DNA of 64,000 nt from Closterium sp. Naga37s-1 (Eukaryota; Streptophyta; Zygnematophyceae; Desmidiales; Closteriaceae): NCBI GenBank assembly GCA_947471745.1, contig CANJKZ010000170.1, positions 1,257,001-1,321,000 of the forward strand, read 5' to 3'. Of this stretch, positions 31,070 to 42,665 are shown one piece after another; position 1 is the first letter of the stretch; every line of letters starts with the position of its first letter. Position numbers and translations under genes: made by a program. The notes beneath the pieces are model-generated. The model searched no databases. It was not told the DNA's origin and saw only the letters and a list, made by a program, of their open reading frames with translations.

Positions 31070-32888
31070 CTGAAATGGGGGCTTGCCGAGCCGTTAGTCT
31101 GCGCCATGACGCTCACTGACACGGACTCTTCCTTGAAGAGTTAATTTGCCTTACGTGGGGGGGGGTTAGTGTCTGGGCGAGGAGGTTGCTTATGAAGTGA
31201 GAAGAGAGAATATGTAATTGAAGCGGGATATAAGAAGCACTATCGAGAATGGTCAGATACCGTCGCTCAAACTCATCCCGTACACAAACCCAAGTGCATG
31301 TTGAGAAGAGTATTCATAGCCCCAAGAACCATAATGCGGCATTGCTACTGCTAGGGATTCGTAACGGCCAAAAGGATTCCTCCGATGTTAATAGGTGGCT
31401 CGACCTAGCGCCGTTGGATGCCGTGAGATGATGGCATCCGTCTGGGCATGACGGACGTTTACAGCCGTAGATGGAGGAACCGCGGTGCGACGAGTGTCGT
31501 CGATGTGTGGAATTGTGGACGGTAGGATGCATGCCAGGTGGAGGACAAATCCGTGCATCACATGATTTAGGCCGTACAGGTCGGTGACTGTCAACGGCAT
31601 CCCGGGTGAACACGTTGCATAATTCAACGTGTGATGGGGGCGTGGGTGGTGCAGTATCGTCGATGCACCCAGGCGTGGACGGTGGGATATCGATATGCAT
31701 GGGTAGAACAAGGGTCAAATGTAAAATTAAAGCCGTACACGTGGTCATATTTCAACGTCATCTGGCGCGTACACGTAAGGGGTCAGCCATGTTGAGCATC
31801 ATAAGAGTTAGAGACTAGGGGCGCATGTTTCTTAGGGGTCGAGTTAGTAAGAGGTGTTGAACAGGGCGTTTTCTTGCGTGCTAGCGAGCTAATACAGAAA
31901 TTGAGGCCCGTTCTAGTATCAGCCCTCACACAACCACCTGGATCACTGTCGAGGTCATCGTCATCGGCAACGAGGGCATCGTCCTAAACATCCTTTCGAA
32001 TTTTGAGAGATCGTGCCGAGCAAAAATTGGGTGGTTGATAGAGATGCAAGTAGCATTGGTGACAGTGAGGCACGGGGTTGAAAGAAAGGCTCAAAGATGA
32101 TGGACATTTGACGCTCATGAATGTCCCACAAATGGGCGGTTGCCTAGCATGCACGATAACAAGTCGCTGCTACCGTCTCTCTGTTGTGTGCAATGTCGTG
32201 TTGCTTCCAAAATCTGCAACGTGGGTACTAGTCGAGACATCGTTTGTTGTCAAAAGCTGCCTAAACGACCAATTAGAAACTGAAATTAGGTTGCGCTGGT
32301 GCCAACGAGGTGATAATCGCACTGCAACACGGCGTCGCCATCCAAAACTTGATTGCGTTCCATGTAAATAGAGTGATGGACGGGACACAACTCTAATTCC
32401 CCCGCTAATTACGGTTGGCGCAAATGTCGTAAACACAAAATCAGAGTCGGTCCACGTCAAAGGAATGATGGATCAGAGTACACCCTCGAAAAAAAAACCA
32501 TAGAAGGAAAAAAGTATAAAGTGATTCTTCAGAGTTCATACCTAAAAAAATATGATCTTAAAAATCCACTCCAAAAAAATGCTAAACTATCTGAGTTTTA
32601 AGGCAATCTCACAAATTCCCTTGACTTCTGGGGGCCTAATGTAGGTACATCTGGGTGATAATGCGGAGAGTCACTACACAACAGGAGAGGACTACCGAGG
32701 AAGGCACGGGGTTGTGCGGGTAATCTTAGTGTTGCACTAGGCGTTCTCACTGCTTGCTGTGTTCACAAGGAAATTTTGCAACAGTTTCTCTGAGAAATTG
32801 AGAGAACATTAGGTTACAAATGAGACATGCAAGTCGATATAGGTAGAATAGCATTGCACCACCTAGCAAGCCCTTTGCAGGGCGAACT
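31070..32888. other. Non-coding right region of the transposon, copy 1
   Basis: No gene recognised. Contains two degenerate direct repeats about 160 bp apart (31,495 and 31,656: tcgtcgatg then gtggacggt, then gccgtaca) and an A-rich stretch at 32,480-32,580. A CACTACA-like string at 32,676 is a weak candidate for a terminus. Confidence 0.5.
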
Positions 32889-33006
32889 TGTCAAAGGAAT
32901 GAACGAGAATGAATGCATTGAGCAGAAGTTGGGTACAAGTACGAACCCTAATTGGGTTGTACCCCACTATAGCCTGCACAAATGTAAGCAATATAACATT
33001 TTGACC
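32889..33006 (-). repeat. 3' LTR of Copia, copy 1
   Basis: 118 bp, TGTCAAAGG...TTTTGACC (terminal A changed to C), followed by the polypurine complement cacccccata. Confidence 0.85.
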
Positions 33007-33233
33007 CACCCCCATAGGCAAAGTGGGGGAGAACAAGTGGTCACAAGACCAGTCAAGAAAAGCAAAGCAAGCTCAGGGTGGATCACAAAGTCACCACACA
33101 GTCCTAGCACAAGCAAATGGCCACAAGGCCAGTTCACATGCAGAGTTATATAAAAGAGAACAAACAATACAGTGATCATACCCTAACAAGTGTAAGCATG
33201 CAGGTATATATATAGATCACAGTACAAGTACAG

Positions 33234-36200
33234 TCACGCAGTGAGCAAGTGAGGCAAAGTAGGCACAAGGCCTAACACAGTAGAGAAGCGCTGATGATCA
33301 CCAAGCGGAAGTGCCTTGGTGAATATATCAGCAGTGTTGGCCCTAGTGGCCACGTAAGCAAGATGAAGCTGGCCACGCTGCTGCAGCTCTCGAGCAAGGA
33401 AGTATCGCAGAGCGATGTGCTTCGTTCTGTGCTCCAGTCTGTGCTCCTGACACAAGGCAATCATGGCCTTGTTGTCTACGTACAGAACTGGAGGAGAACG
33501 AGGCTGCTCTCCCAAGTCAGTCAGCAGATAGGTGAGCCAGCGTAGCTCCTGTGCAGCCATGGCCCCTGCGTAGATCTCAGCCTCACAACCGGAGCTGAGA
33601 ACCGAAGACGAGCGGGTAGACCGCCAAGACACAGAGCCGGAACAAAGGCTGAAGGTGTAACCCTGTGACGACCACTGCGTAGCTGAGTCGTCAACCCAAG
33701 AAGCGTCTGCGTGACCAGTGAGGACAGCTGGACCCCGTCCTCCAAGCACAAGCCACATGCCCGACGTACTGCACAGGTAACGCAGTACCCTCTTCACGGC
33801 ATCCCAGTGCACCTTTCGGTGCCTATCGGGAGCCACGTAGCGAGCTAGGAGGCTGAGAGGGAACGCGAGGTCAGGTTGTGTGCACGCCATCAGGTACATG
33901 AGGCAACCCACAAGCTATGGGTATTGACCACTTGGCTCTACGGACTCGTCCGAAGGTGGAGCTGAGAGCAAGTGGCCAGTAGACAGAGGAGTGGGCTGTG
34001 GCGAGGAGATCTGGAAGCCGAAGAGCTGAAGGACCTGGTGCACCATGTGTGACTGAGTCAGGGTGATGGTGCGCCGTGCTCCGTCCCGAGTGATCTGCAA
34101 GCCAAGATAGCTGTGTAGTTCACCCAGGTCAGTGCAGGTGTGTCTCTTCTACAGCTCCGACTTCACAAGGGTCAGTGCCTCAGTGTCAGCAGTGGCAAAG
34201 ATGAGGTCGTTGCCGTACACGAGGACGTAGAACGGCGGCAGAGACGCGTCGGTGCGTAGAAACGGCGACGGGTCAGCAGTGGAAGGAGTAAACCCCAGAG
34301 CCGCAAGTGTAGTCCTCAGTGTGTCGTGCCACTCGCGAGGCGCCTGGCGGAGACCGTAGACTGGCCGCCGGAGGCTCCACTGGGTACCTGCAGGAAACGA
34401 CCCAGTGAAGCCAGGTGGGCGGCGCAGCCAGATCTCCTCATGCAGGCTGCCCTGCAAGAAAGCTGTACTGAAGTCCAGAGATAACAACTCATAGTCACGC
34501 TGAGCATCGACGTGCAGCAACACCCGAAGAGTGGTCATCTTCGGGGTGGGGGATAAGGTTTGGAAGTAGTCGACCCCCTGTAGCAACGTAACGCGCCTTG
34601 AAGGCAGGTGGAGAACCCGGCGGCCACTTCACCCTGAAAATCCACATGCCATCGACTATGTTCGCCCGAGACGGGGGAACTGCGTCAACGTAGGTGCTTG
34701 TGGACTTCCAGGATGCCATCTCGGCATCCATGGCTACCTGCCACTGAGAGGAGTAAGGACCCGTAATCGCCTCTGCGTAAGAGCGCGGGGTCGAGATGTC
34801 TGGTGCATCCAGGTCTCCCTCAGGGGCAAGCAGCATGGAAGCGAAACGAGGTACAGCAGCTGCAAGACACTCAAAGTCCTCCTGCCTGTCCTCTAGGACG
34901 TCCGTGCCAAGAGCACACTCACCTCCGACAGACGGAGGACTGACAGACGCAGACTCAGCAACAAATGCAGTGGCGTAGTCTAGACGACAGGTAGCAGCAA
35001 ATTCAAGCAGCTCAGCAATGAGGGCAGACGCAGCAGTGGACTCAAAAGAAGGGTCAGTGACAACAGTGGCGAGGAGACGAGAGATAGTGGGACTGGCAGC
35101 ACGAGCGAGGTCAGACTCAGGGTCAGGGACGGCAGGAAGAGAGGACTCAGGAGGAGCAGGCAGAGGAACACGCAGTGGAACAAATGAAAGACGAAGTGCC
35201 ATAGCGTGGGTGCCGGGGACAGGAGGAGGACGCGGACAAGGAACGCGGACGAGTAACGCGACGACCAGTGCAAACAGCGCGAACAGGCAAGGCAGGACGA
35301 GACTCAGGCTCATGATGCTCTGTAAGGCCTCCGGTCTGCTCAGTGTAAGGAGAAGGTGCAGGCAGTGGGGTGGCTGGCTGTAACGGCGGCTGTGACTGGT
35401 CAGGCGGTGGACACAGTAAGGGAGGAGTAGGGACAGGAGAAGAATGAAGACCAAAAACCTGCTGAAGCAAGGGAACGAAGTGCGGTCGCGGCCGCACAGT
35501 GCCTCCAGTACCAGTACCGCCAGACACAGCACCCCCAGCTCCAGCACCTCCACCTCCAGGGTCAACAGCTCCAGCTCCTCCAGCTCTAGCGCCACCAGTG
35601 CTAGTGCCTCCAGCTCCAGCGCCAGTGCCTCTAGCTCCAGTGCCAACAGCTCCAGTGTCTCCAGCTCCAGTGCCTCCAGCCCCAGCACCTCCAGACTCCG
35701 CAGGGTCTACAGCTCTAGAACCTCCAGCTCCAGCGCCTCCAACTCTACCAGTCCCGGCAGCTCCAGTACCCCTGGTACGAGCACCTCCAGGACCAGCAGC
35801 TGCAGCACCTCCGGTACCACCAGCTCCAGCAGTAACTCCAGCACCTCCAAGACGAGTAGCTCCAACACGTCCAGCTCCAGTGTCTCCAGCGGCAGAGTCT
35901 CCAGCTCCGGCAGCTCCACTCCGAAGGCGTGTGCGCTGAGAAAATCACTCTTGTAGCTGCTGCGGGGAGAGAGGCTTCGGCCGGGGAGACAGTCGTGGCG
36001 AAGCACCCGCAGGAGCTCCAGAAGAAACAGTACCCCGAGGCTCAGCACCCCCAGACTCCACACCCTCAGACTCAGCACCCCCAGGCTCAACACCCTCAGG
36101 CTCATCACCCCCAAGCTCCGCACCCCCAGACCCGGCACCCTCAGACTCAGCACCCCCAGGCTCCGCACCTCCCGAATCCGCACCCCCACACGCAGCACCC

Positions 36201-37141
36201 CCAGTCGCAACACCTCGAGCAGCACCTGAGTCGCGAGCTACCTCAACAGGCACAGTACCAGGGAGAGGGTCTACGTGAGACACACATGAGGGAATAGGAC
36301 CCTGGGGTGGGAGGGGGTCTACCGGAGGGGGACCGGGAGCAAGGAGAAGCGGCTGGGGCGGGGGAGGGGCAGAGCGGTAGGGGAAGGGACAGTAGATGGG
36401 AACCGACTCGTGAAACGTGACGTCTTGAGAGGGGATGACACGGCACGAGGTGGGGTGGTAAAACTGCCAGCCAAGCGCGTCAGGGGGAAAGCCAAGGAAG
36501 ACGCAGGGAATAGCGCGGGTGGAGAGCTTGTCCGCGGACGTAACGCGGACAAAGGCACGAGAACCCCAGACCTGGAACACCGACGCATCGCCAACCTTCC
36601 CCGTCCAACGCAATGTAGGCGAGGTCTCCAGCAAGGAGACACAGGGCCAGAGGTTGAGCTGATGCGCAGCGTACCGGACCGCAAACGGTCACAGAAAATG
36701 GGGGGCAACCGCATGGATCATGGAGGTACGAGCGACCTCCATGACTAAGCCAATGGGACGCTCAGCAATCCCATTTTTTTGCGGTGAAGCCGGAAGCGTG
36801 AACGACTGGAGGATGCCCTCCCCATGACAAAAGTCCCGCAAGAGGTCGGAGGAGAACTCACCACCTCTATCAGAGTGCAGACCCAGGACAGGAAGGTCCT
36901 GGCAGAACCGCTCGCGGAGCTGGAGACGGACTGCGCGGATTCAAGGGATCAATACATCAGGGACTTCACCCTTGTTGCGCAAGGGGAACACCATGGTGTA
37001 ACGCGTATAGTCGTCAACAACCAGCAAAAAGTAGCGCTCGAGGCCCTGTCCGCTGACGCGGGCTGGGCCCCATACGTCCATGTGGAGAGTCTTCAGGGGA
37101 GGAGTCGTCGGGGGAAACGAGGAGGAGTGAGGAGCGGCGCG
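33234..37141 (-). pseudogene. Copia integrase, linker, RT and RNase H relic, copy 1
   Basis: Minus strand. Integrase core (H-M-D-V-W-G-P, H-S-D-R-G-G-E, G-I-A-E-R) at about 37,100-36,600 with stops. Then a Gly/Ala/Glu linker (36,400-35,500), RT at 34,586-34,149, and RNase H at 33,911-33,234 ending P-H-L-L-T-A. The RT catalytic motif reads Y-G-N-D instead of Y-V-D-D. Other lesions: TGA after L-Q-Q-L-Q-E near 35,945, a deletion of about 14 nt near 34,590 before G-V-D-Y-F, and stops near 34,151 and 33,914. Cannot be active. Confidence 0.85.
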
Positions 37142-39121
37142 CTACCGTCCCTCAATGCAGGGAAGGCAGAGCGGGGCAGGCGAGGGCGGGAGGGGAGGCA
37201 CAGACCTGGGAAGACCAGAGACAAGGAGGCGGGAGTGCATGCCACGAAGGCATGGCAGGGAGGGGTGACCCAGGCGGTGGTGCCACAGGAGAGTCTGGTG
37301 CGACAGGAGGCGACACGAGCAAGGGGGTGCTACCTGACCGGACGCGGACACCTGGGCAGACGCATCTACCTGAGGAGGCTCGGTAGCCAGTGTGTACAGA
37401 CTCGACCCAGGCCGATAAGTGAATATGGCCAGGTGAGGGCCCATCTGTGTACACGTGCAGATCGACACACGCTGACCCCGAGGAGTGGTGGTAGTGACCA
37501 TCGCATCCTGAAGGGTAGAGGTACTCACCAGGTTCGTAGAGAACGAGGGGAGGTGAAGAGCGGACAGTGAGCCGGACGGAACCGCCGGACACGGGAGAAC
37601 AGTGGAGGAACGGGCAAGGACTAGGCCCCCTGAGGGGTCAGCCAGTCTGACCGGTACAGGTGCAGAGAGAGGAGTGGGGATGGTGCTATCACGAAAGAAA
37701 CAGCGTGAAGCACCTGAGTCCAACGTAAAGGCGTGCAAGGCCTCAGCAGGCGCAGTACCCGGGAGAGCAGACTCACTAACACCTAGAGCAGCAGCCTTTA
37801 TACATGGGTCAGGCGGCACACACCGGTAACAGTCACCCTCAACACTAACAGACAAGGCATACATAGCAGCAAGGATAGCATCATAGGCTAGGTCAAAGAT
37901 AGCAACTCCAGACCTAAGCAGCTCTGTCCAGCAAGTGCGCTCGGCCTCGTTACCAAACTCTGTGCACCAAGCGTCGTCGAGGCGGAAGAAGCAATGGTAC
38001 TAAGTGTGAGGCTTCCCGCATGTCTGGCCAGCACAGTCACCCGTGCGAATGACATACGAGCAGCTACCACTACCCCCAGACGCCCCACACTGTGCAAACC
38101 ACTCACGAAGCTGCTGCGGCGACGAGGTCTCGCTCCGACGCTGCTGCTGCTGCCTCTAGCCGGACCGCCACCACTCCCACTGCCGCCACTACCGCCATCC
38201 CCACTGCTGCCACCACCGCCGCCACCAGAGCCTCTACTCCCACCACCACTCCCTTTACCGCCACCACCTCCACTGCCTCCACCACCTCCAGTGCTGCCCC
38301 CACCACCACCCCCGCTGCCACCGCCACCACCCCTTCCACCCTTGCCCGTGCTGCTGCGGCGCTTCCCACTAGCAGAAGCAGCCCCGACGTCCTCAGCACC
38401 AAGGACGTCAACAGCAGCAGCAGAGGCGTAGGACGGGGCAAGGGGGGAGGGGGAACACCCCTCAAAGAAGGGCGTGCGAGGAGTGCCACGAGCGTCACCT
38501 ACAGCGACGACACTAGTCTTAGCTGCAAGGAGGTTCTGCTTTTGTAGGTCAACAGTGAGGACTGTGGGGTCAAGTGCGAGAAAGTGGTCCCTGATTGAGC
38601 GAAAAGAGTCAGGGATGCGGGTGACTATAAAGTAGAGAGTGATGAACATCGGGGGCTGGTTCCTGTCAAGGAAACTCTGCTGGGATGGCAGCACGGTAGC
38701 GAGCATCGCTAGTGCGGAGTTGGGAAACCAGGTCCTCTACCGTGGCAAAGGCAGACAGCTCGGGAAATAGGTAGGGCATTAGAAGACGGCCTAGAGCAGC
38801 AGTGGCAAGTGAGGAGTAACGGGCGACTACAGCGTCGTACAGTGCCTGTGCAGTCCAGTGCTGTCCGAAGTGAGCGCATTCAGCTAACAGCAGGTGGTTG
38901 CGAATGGCTAAGCGAACAGCAGCGTCACGAGTAAGCCACTGTGAGCGAGTCGCATTGTCAGCTGTGGCGGGAGGGGCGGGAGAGGCGCCAAACGTGTAGT
39001 CAAACAACGAAACGCTGTCTCTAGAGTCGCTCAGTAGGTACAGCTGCAGGTCGTCGAGCCACGTGTCAAACTGGATCGGGCGGCCCTCATGATCGAACGC
39101 GAGAACGCGGAGAGACGCCAT
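37142..39121 (-). pseudogene. Copia gag, protease and GAG-pre-integrase relic, copy 1
   Basis: Gag ATG at 39,121 (M-A-S-L-R-V). An extra T near 38,670 shifts the frame at the A-E-F-L position. Gly/Ser-rich tail near 38,160-38,350 with another shift. A stop in the zinc-knuckle segment near 37,998 (C-G-K-P-H-T then TAG). Protease keeps D-S-G-A-S-R-C-F-F near 37,715. GAG-pre-integrase keeps H-H-R-L-G-H-P near 37,275 and C-L-P-C, and ends at a TAG at 37,142. Confidence 0.8.
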
Positions 39122-39466
39122 AGTGGCGCAGCAAGCAGGGCGGGCAGAAGCCGGGCAGCGCAGGGAACAGGGCAGGCAGTAGCAAGGGGCGGCAAGCAGG
39201 CTGCAAGAGGCGGTGCGCAGGCTGCAAGAGGGGCAGCTCGGGGGGCCCAGGGGCGGCCAGTACTTCACGTACACGTGCCTCCCCATCTCTCCATCCACCC
39301 CCTTTGTCCTGAAGATGCATAGGCACCTTGCGTACCTCTCTCCCTCGTCTGGGTTAAGCACGGCCGCGTCTGAAAACCACTTCTCTGATGGGCTTGCCTT
39401 CACAAACGTACCCTTCGGCACAAGCTCCCCGCCTCTTGTTCGGGGTATCGCCACAGCGGTGTGCAC
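38666..39466 (-). CDS. Chimeric transposase C-terminus/Copia gag reading frame at the join
   Basis: The duplication join leaves a continuous 266-codon frame. Its first part is transposase sequence (V-P-K-G-T-F-V-K-A-S-P, W-F-S-D, Y-A-R-C-L-C-I-F, up to V-Y-V-K-Y). It continues through about 45 codons of Copia leader (Cys/Ser/Pro-rich) into gag M-A-S-L-R-V and stops at 38,666 at the gag frameshift. In its natural setting the transposase exon would be spliced from upstream (acceptor ...cgcag before 39,461), so a fused transcript could carry gag sequence on the end of the transposase. No evidence of expression; probably fortuitous. Confidence 0.55.
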   Translation of the reverse strand: MHTAVAIPRTRGGELVPKGTFVKASPSEKWFSDAAVLNPDEGERYARCLCIFRTKGVDGEMGRHVYVKYWPPLGPPSCPSCSLRTASCSLLAAPCYCLPCSLRCPASARPACCATMASLRVLAFDHEGRPIQFDTWLDDLQLYLLSDSRDSVSLFDYTFGASPAPPATADNATRSQWLTRDAAVRLAIRNHLLLAECAHFGQHWTAQALYDAVVARYSSLATAALGRLLMPYLFPELSAFATVEDLVSQLRTSDARYRAAIPAEFP

Positions 39467-42400
39467 CTGCGTATGACGGTCAACATGAGGGCAATTCTGG
39501 TGACTGTACCCACAAGTACCAGGACTCTAGCACAAGCGGCCCACGATAGTGGTCCACATGCCACACAAAAATGCATAAAATCCGGCCTCACCGCGATGGA
39601 TGGCGACGGGAGGCCTGCCGCCCTCATGCAGCCTGCGAGTGCGTCCATGTCGGACCCATGTGCCTCGCGATACACCCACATAACCGCGTCCAGGTCCTCG
39701 TCCACATTGGCCGGACGTGATTTCTTCGTCAGGACGGGTTTGCGCGTCCGTACAGCCTGTGTGCACACGGATTGTGATACAGTCGCTGAATGATTCCATG
39801 AGGTTACCGCACTCCGACACAATACGTCATGCTACATGGTGTCGCAGACTGCATGCCGTGTACTGCAACTACCTCGCGCAGCGCCGTCACATACTGCCTG
39901 TTGCCGCCTGCGTCCGCGGACACCTCCCGCGCTATCTCACGCTGCACCTCCTCCTCGATAATGCGGCGTGGAATGTCCTGCCAGTTGCTTCCTCGCACCG
40001 GCACCTTCACTGTGCCCTTGTGTGTGTGCTCCCATAGGTTCGTGGATGTCTCGTGCGTCAACCCACGCATAGGGATGCCAGCAATCAGGTGCACAATCTG
40101 GTGCACCTTCGGGATGTTCCACCCTGAGATCTGGTCGGGAAACGCAGCGACGATTGCCGCCATCATTCTGCACAGCGACACGTGAGGCGGATATAAGTCC
40201 GGATGTAATGGCACATCACATCTTCAGCACATGTCGTTGCACACCACTCCCCATATTACACCTACACATTCCTACAATTTGAAAGTTTAGTGCACACCAG
40301 GGTCTGCTCGAATCACGGAACTTACGTCACTGCCATTGCTCTGACGTTGTCCAGGGTGTCGTCCGTGTGCTTTGTCACGCCGACAAGCGCCTTGTAGAAG
40401 CTGGCGTATGCCACAAACGCCGCCACCTCCCGTTGCCGTTTCTCCTTCTCCGCTGGTTTGCTCCTCGCCATACTGTCGGCAATCAACAAGGGCATCACCT
40501 GCATCATCCCCCTGCGCTCGAAGGCTGCGTAGTTCGCCCCACTGCTAAACCATGTGGCCCCTCCTGGTATGCGCACCACACTTGCGCGCGTGTCCTTCTT
40601 TTGCTCCTTGCGGCGCCTGCCAACCCACCCATCTACGGTCAGCCACGTGCATTGCATGTTCATCACGCGGCAGCTAAAAATATCCGGATGAGAGCGTACA
40701 CACCTCTCAAATTCCCTTCGCTCTGGCTTGCTCTTCCCCACCATGAAGCACTTGCCCATGCGTGGGAGCATGCCTGCGTCCAGGACGTGAAGAAGGTCCG
40801 CGGCGCATGCGAGGAACACGTTGCCCCATGTTGTCTCTGCGAAGTTCCACCTCTCCAAGTAACACTGCCGCTCATGTACATTGACACACTAAGATGGGCA
40901 TTGACACACGCTGAAGTCCAGGGTTTCTTAGTGTGGTACTCGGTTCTCACCTGCACCGGGTGCGTCGACCATCGCTTTTTGATTTTCTCGGCCGCCTTAG
41001 AGTCCGGGGCCAATTGGATTGCGGCCACTACTCGTCTATGGAGCTCTACAGTCCGCACCACTGACTCCTGCATAATGTCGAACATATGTGTTTCCTTGGT
41101 GTAGCACGACGAACACGGCCGGTGCGATCCTTGCTGCATCGTTGCTGTGGATCTTGACGACTCTGGGTAGTCACCAAGCTGACCGAAAAGACATGGAAAC
41201 GCCTTGACCACCTTTCCCGTAGCATCGGTGACGTAGAACCATCGAAGCTCTGCACTGCACGTGTCATTTACGTGTCTCATCCATCATACTATGCTTGTAA
41301 CATACACCGCTCCCCTTACCCTCGGTGTGCCCTGAGTAATGGCTAAAAAATCACTTCCCTGCACGCCTGGAATACTCGTGTCTTCTCTATTGATGACGCC
41401 CACTCTGGCGGGAATGGCAGCACTCCCGCCATAAGGTGTCCCGGCTCCTGCCAGCGTAGCGCTTCCGGGATGTTGTATAGACTGATGAGTACCGGCCACG
41501 CAGCAAGCCTGCCGTTCCTGGATGCGTGCATGCTGTCACTGTACACGATCACCCCCAGCACAATGCAGTCTTCGTCTGGCATGCTGGCCTGTGCACGTTG
41601 AAAGACCGGTATTAGGACTAGCATAAATTGATCCAGGCGTTATCTTCTACAATGGCCATACACCTCACCTGCGCTTCGTGGCACCACTTCCCAGTGTCCG
41701 GCGTGCTGTAATGACGTACGTCCTTGGTGTCCTCCTTGTCCGTGCGCGGTTTGGTGACAAACCCCGCGACGTGCTGAAATGCCCGTAACAACTTCTTCAC
41801 CAGCTGCCAAACACACTCCCGCTAATTGTTAAGGGATAAGTATAACAAGCAGTTAATCTATACATCGTCATTCCATGTATGCGGAGTGACTCTGGTTTTT
41901 TCCCACCAGCTCCGTGTCCCGATAGTGCAACAGCAGCGTGCACATCCTCCCTCTTGGTCCGTAGCACTTGACGCCCTTCGTCTTCCATGGCACCTGGTCA
42001 ACTGGTGCCCTTTCGCGCCCAAACCGTCTAACATCCACGAAATTGAGCCACCTCCGCACGTCCCTCAAAGATAACTTAGGGTTCTGGAAAATGCTGAGCA
42101 GTCTATTCACCTCTCGTCGCGACAGATCGGCTTCGCGGAAGAAGATGTACAGCTCTATGAGAGTATTGAAGCCGTCGTCTATATGTGACATAACACTCTC
42201 CTCCCCATCGCTCTCCTCAGCGGGATCTATGGGATCGTCTGGTTCATCGACAACTGCAGCAGGGTCCACTTCTCCGCCCGACGCCGAAGCGCCTCCATTG
42301 TTGTTTGTATAACGCACGGGTGTTTGGGGCCTGGCTCCGCGTCTGGCGCGGAGCGCGTCCCGATACGCCTCCACCAGCCGCTGGGCACGGGAGTGTTGAA

Positions 42401-42665
42401 TCTTGCGCCTGCATTTAATATTGTTCGACACATGCGACTGGAGTGTGTTGTCGTCAACATGTTCCAGTCCGCACGCCTCGCAGACGTTGCCCAGCATTGC
42501 TAGAGCTTGTGCTAACCCTAACTTCTGCCTACCGATAAGGCTGTTCGTCCATCCGAAGGCACAATATGTGCCTGAATGTTTGCAACTGTTGCAGGTCTCT
42601 CCCAGCTCGGTACCAGCGTATTCATCGCCGGTAGAAACGAGGTTGGTCCATATGACATTTGGCAC
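39261..42665 (-). pseudogene. Plavaka-like transposase, copy 2, 3'-truncated
   Basis: Same exons as copy 1 at +18,940 to +18,943: exon 1 42,665-41,907, exon 2 41,803-41,669, the first Asp exon from 41,588, the second Asp exon 40,864-40,326. A 3-bp insertion adds one Lys in the K-E-Q-K-D segment. The last 57 or so codons and the natural stop (20,321-20,146 in copy 1) are missing because the repeat starts inside this exon; the frame runs into Copia leader and gag instead. The catalytic exons are intact, so activity is not excluded. Confidence 0.75.

Larger units (their letters stand above)
19630..32888. mobile_element. Four-gene Plavaka-like DNA transposon, copy 1 (ends not located)
   Basis: A block holding a Plavaka/TNP2-like transposase gene on the minus strand and three plus-strand intron-containing genes (dead pogo-type DDE protein, Ulp1-AP2 protein, acidic/basic coiled-coil protein). 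I could not find terminal inverted repeats: candidate CACTAC starts (19,966; 32,676) have no convincing partners, so the outer limits are only the edges of neighbouring elements. The right part may continue at 59,085 beyond the Copia inserted at its right side. GCACATTT repeats at 19,650-19,895 may be subterminal repeats. Confidence 0.7.
20321..39260. repeat. Tandem duplication, unit 1 (18,940 bp)
   Basis: Direct repeat of 39,261-58,204. Coordinates match at constant offsets of 18,940, then 18,943 after a 3-bp insertion near 40,597, then 18,944 after a 1-bp insertion near 51,506. About 45 substitutions were seen by eye. The unit starts inside the transposase 3' coding part and ends inside the Copia leader. 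Confidence 0.95.
32889..39260 (-). mobile_element. Copia element, copy 1, cut in its leader by the duplication join
   Basis: Same element as 51,833-59,084, but the 5' LTR and most of the leader are missing because unit 1 of the duplication ends at 39,260. Retains the 3' LTR (32,889-33,006), tail, pol and gag relics. Confidence 0.9.

Noticed and set aside
19966-32690. CACTA-type terminal inverted repeats (cactaccg at 19,966, cactacac at 32,676)
   Set aside because: Neither has a matching inverted partner or a 3-bp target duplication that I could find.
36824-37570. 248-codon plus-strand frame
   Set aside because: Antisense of integrase and GAG-pre-integrase, which carry the recognisable H-H and D-D-E motifs on the minus strand.
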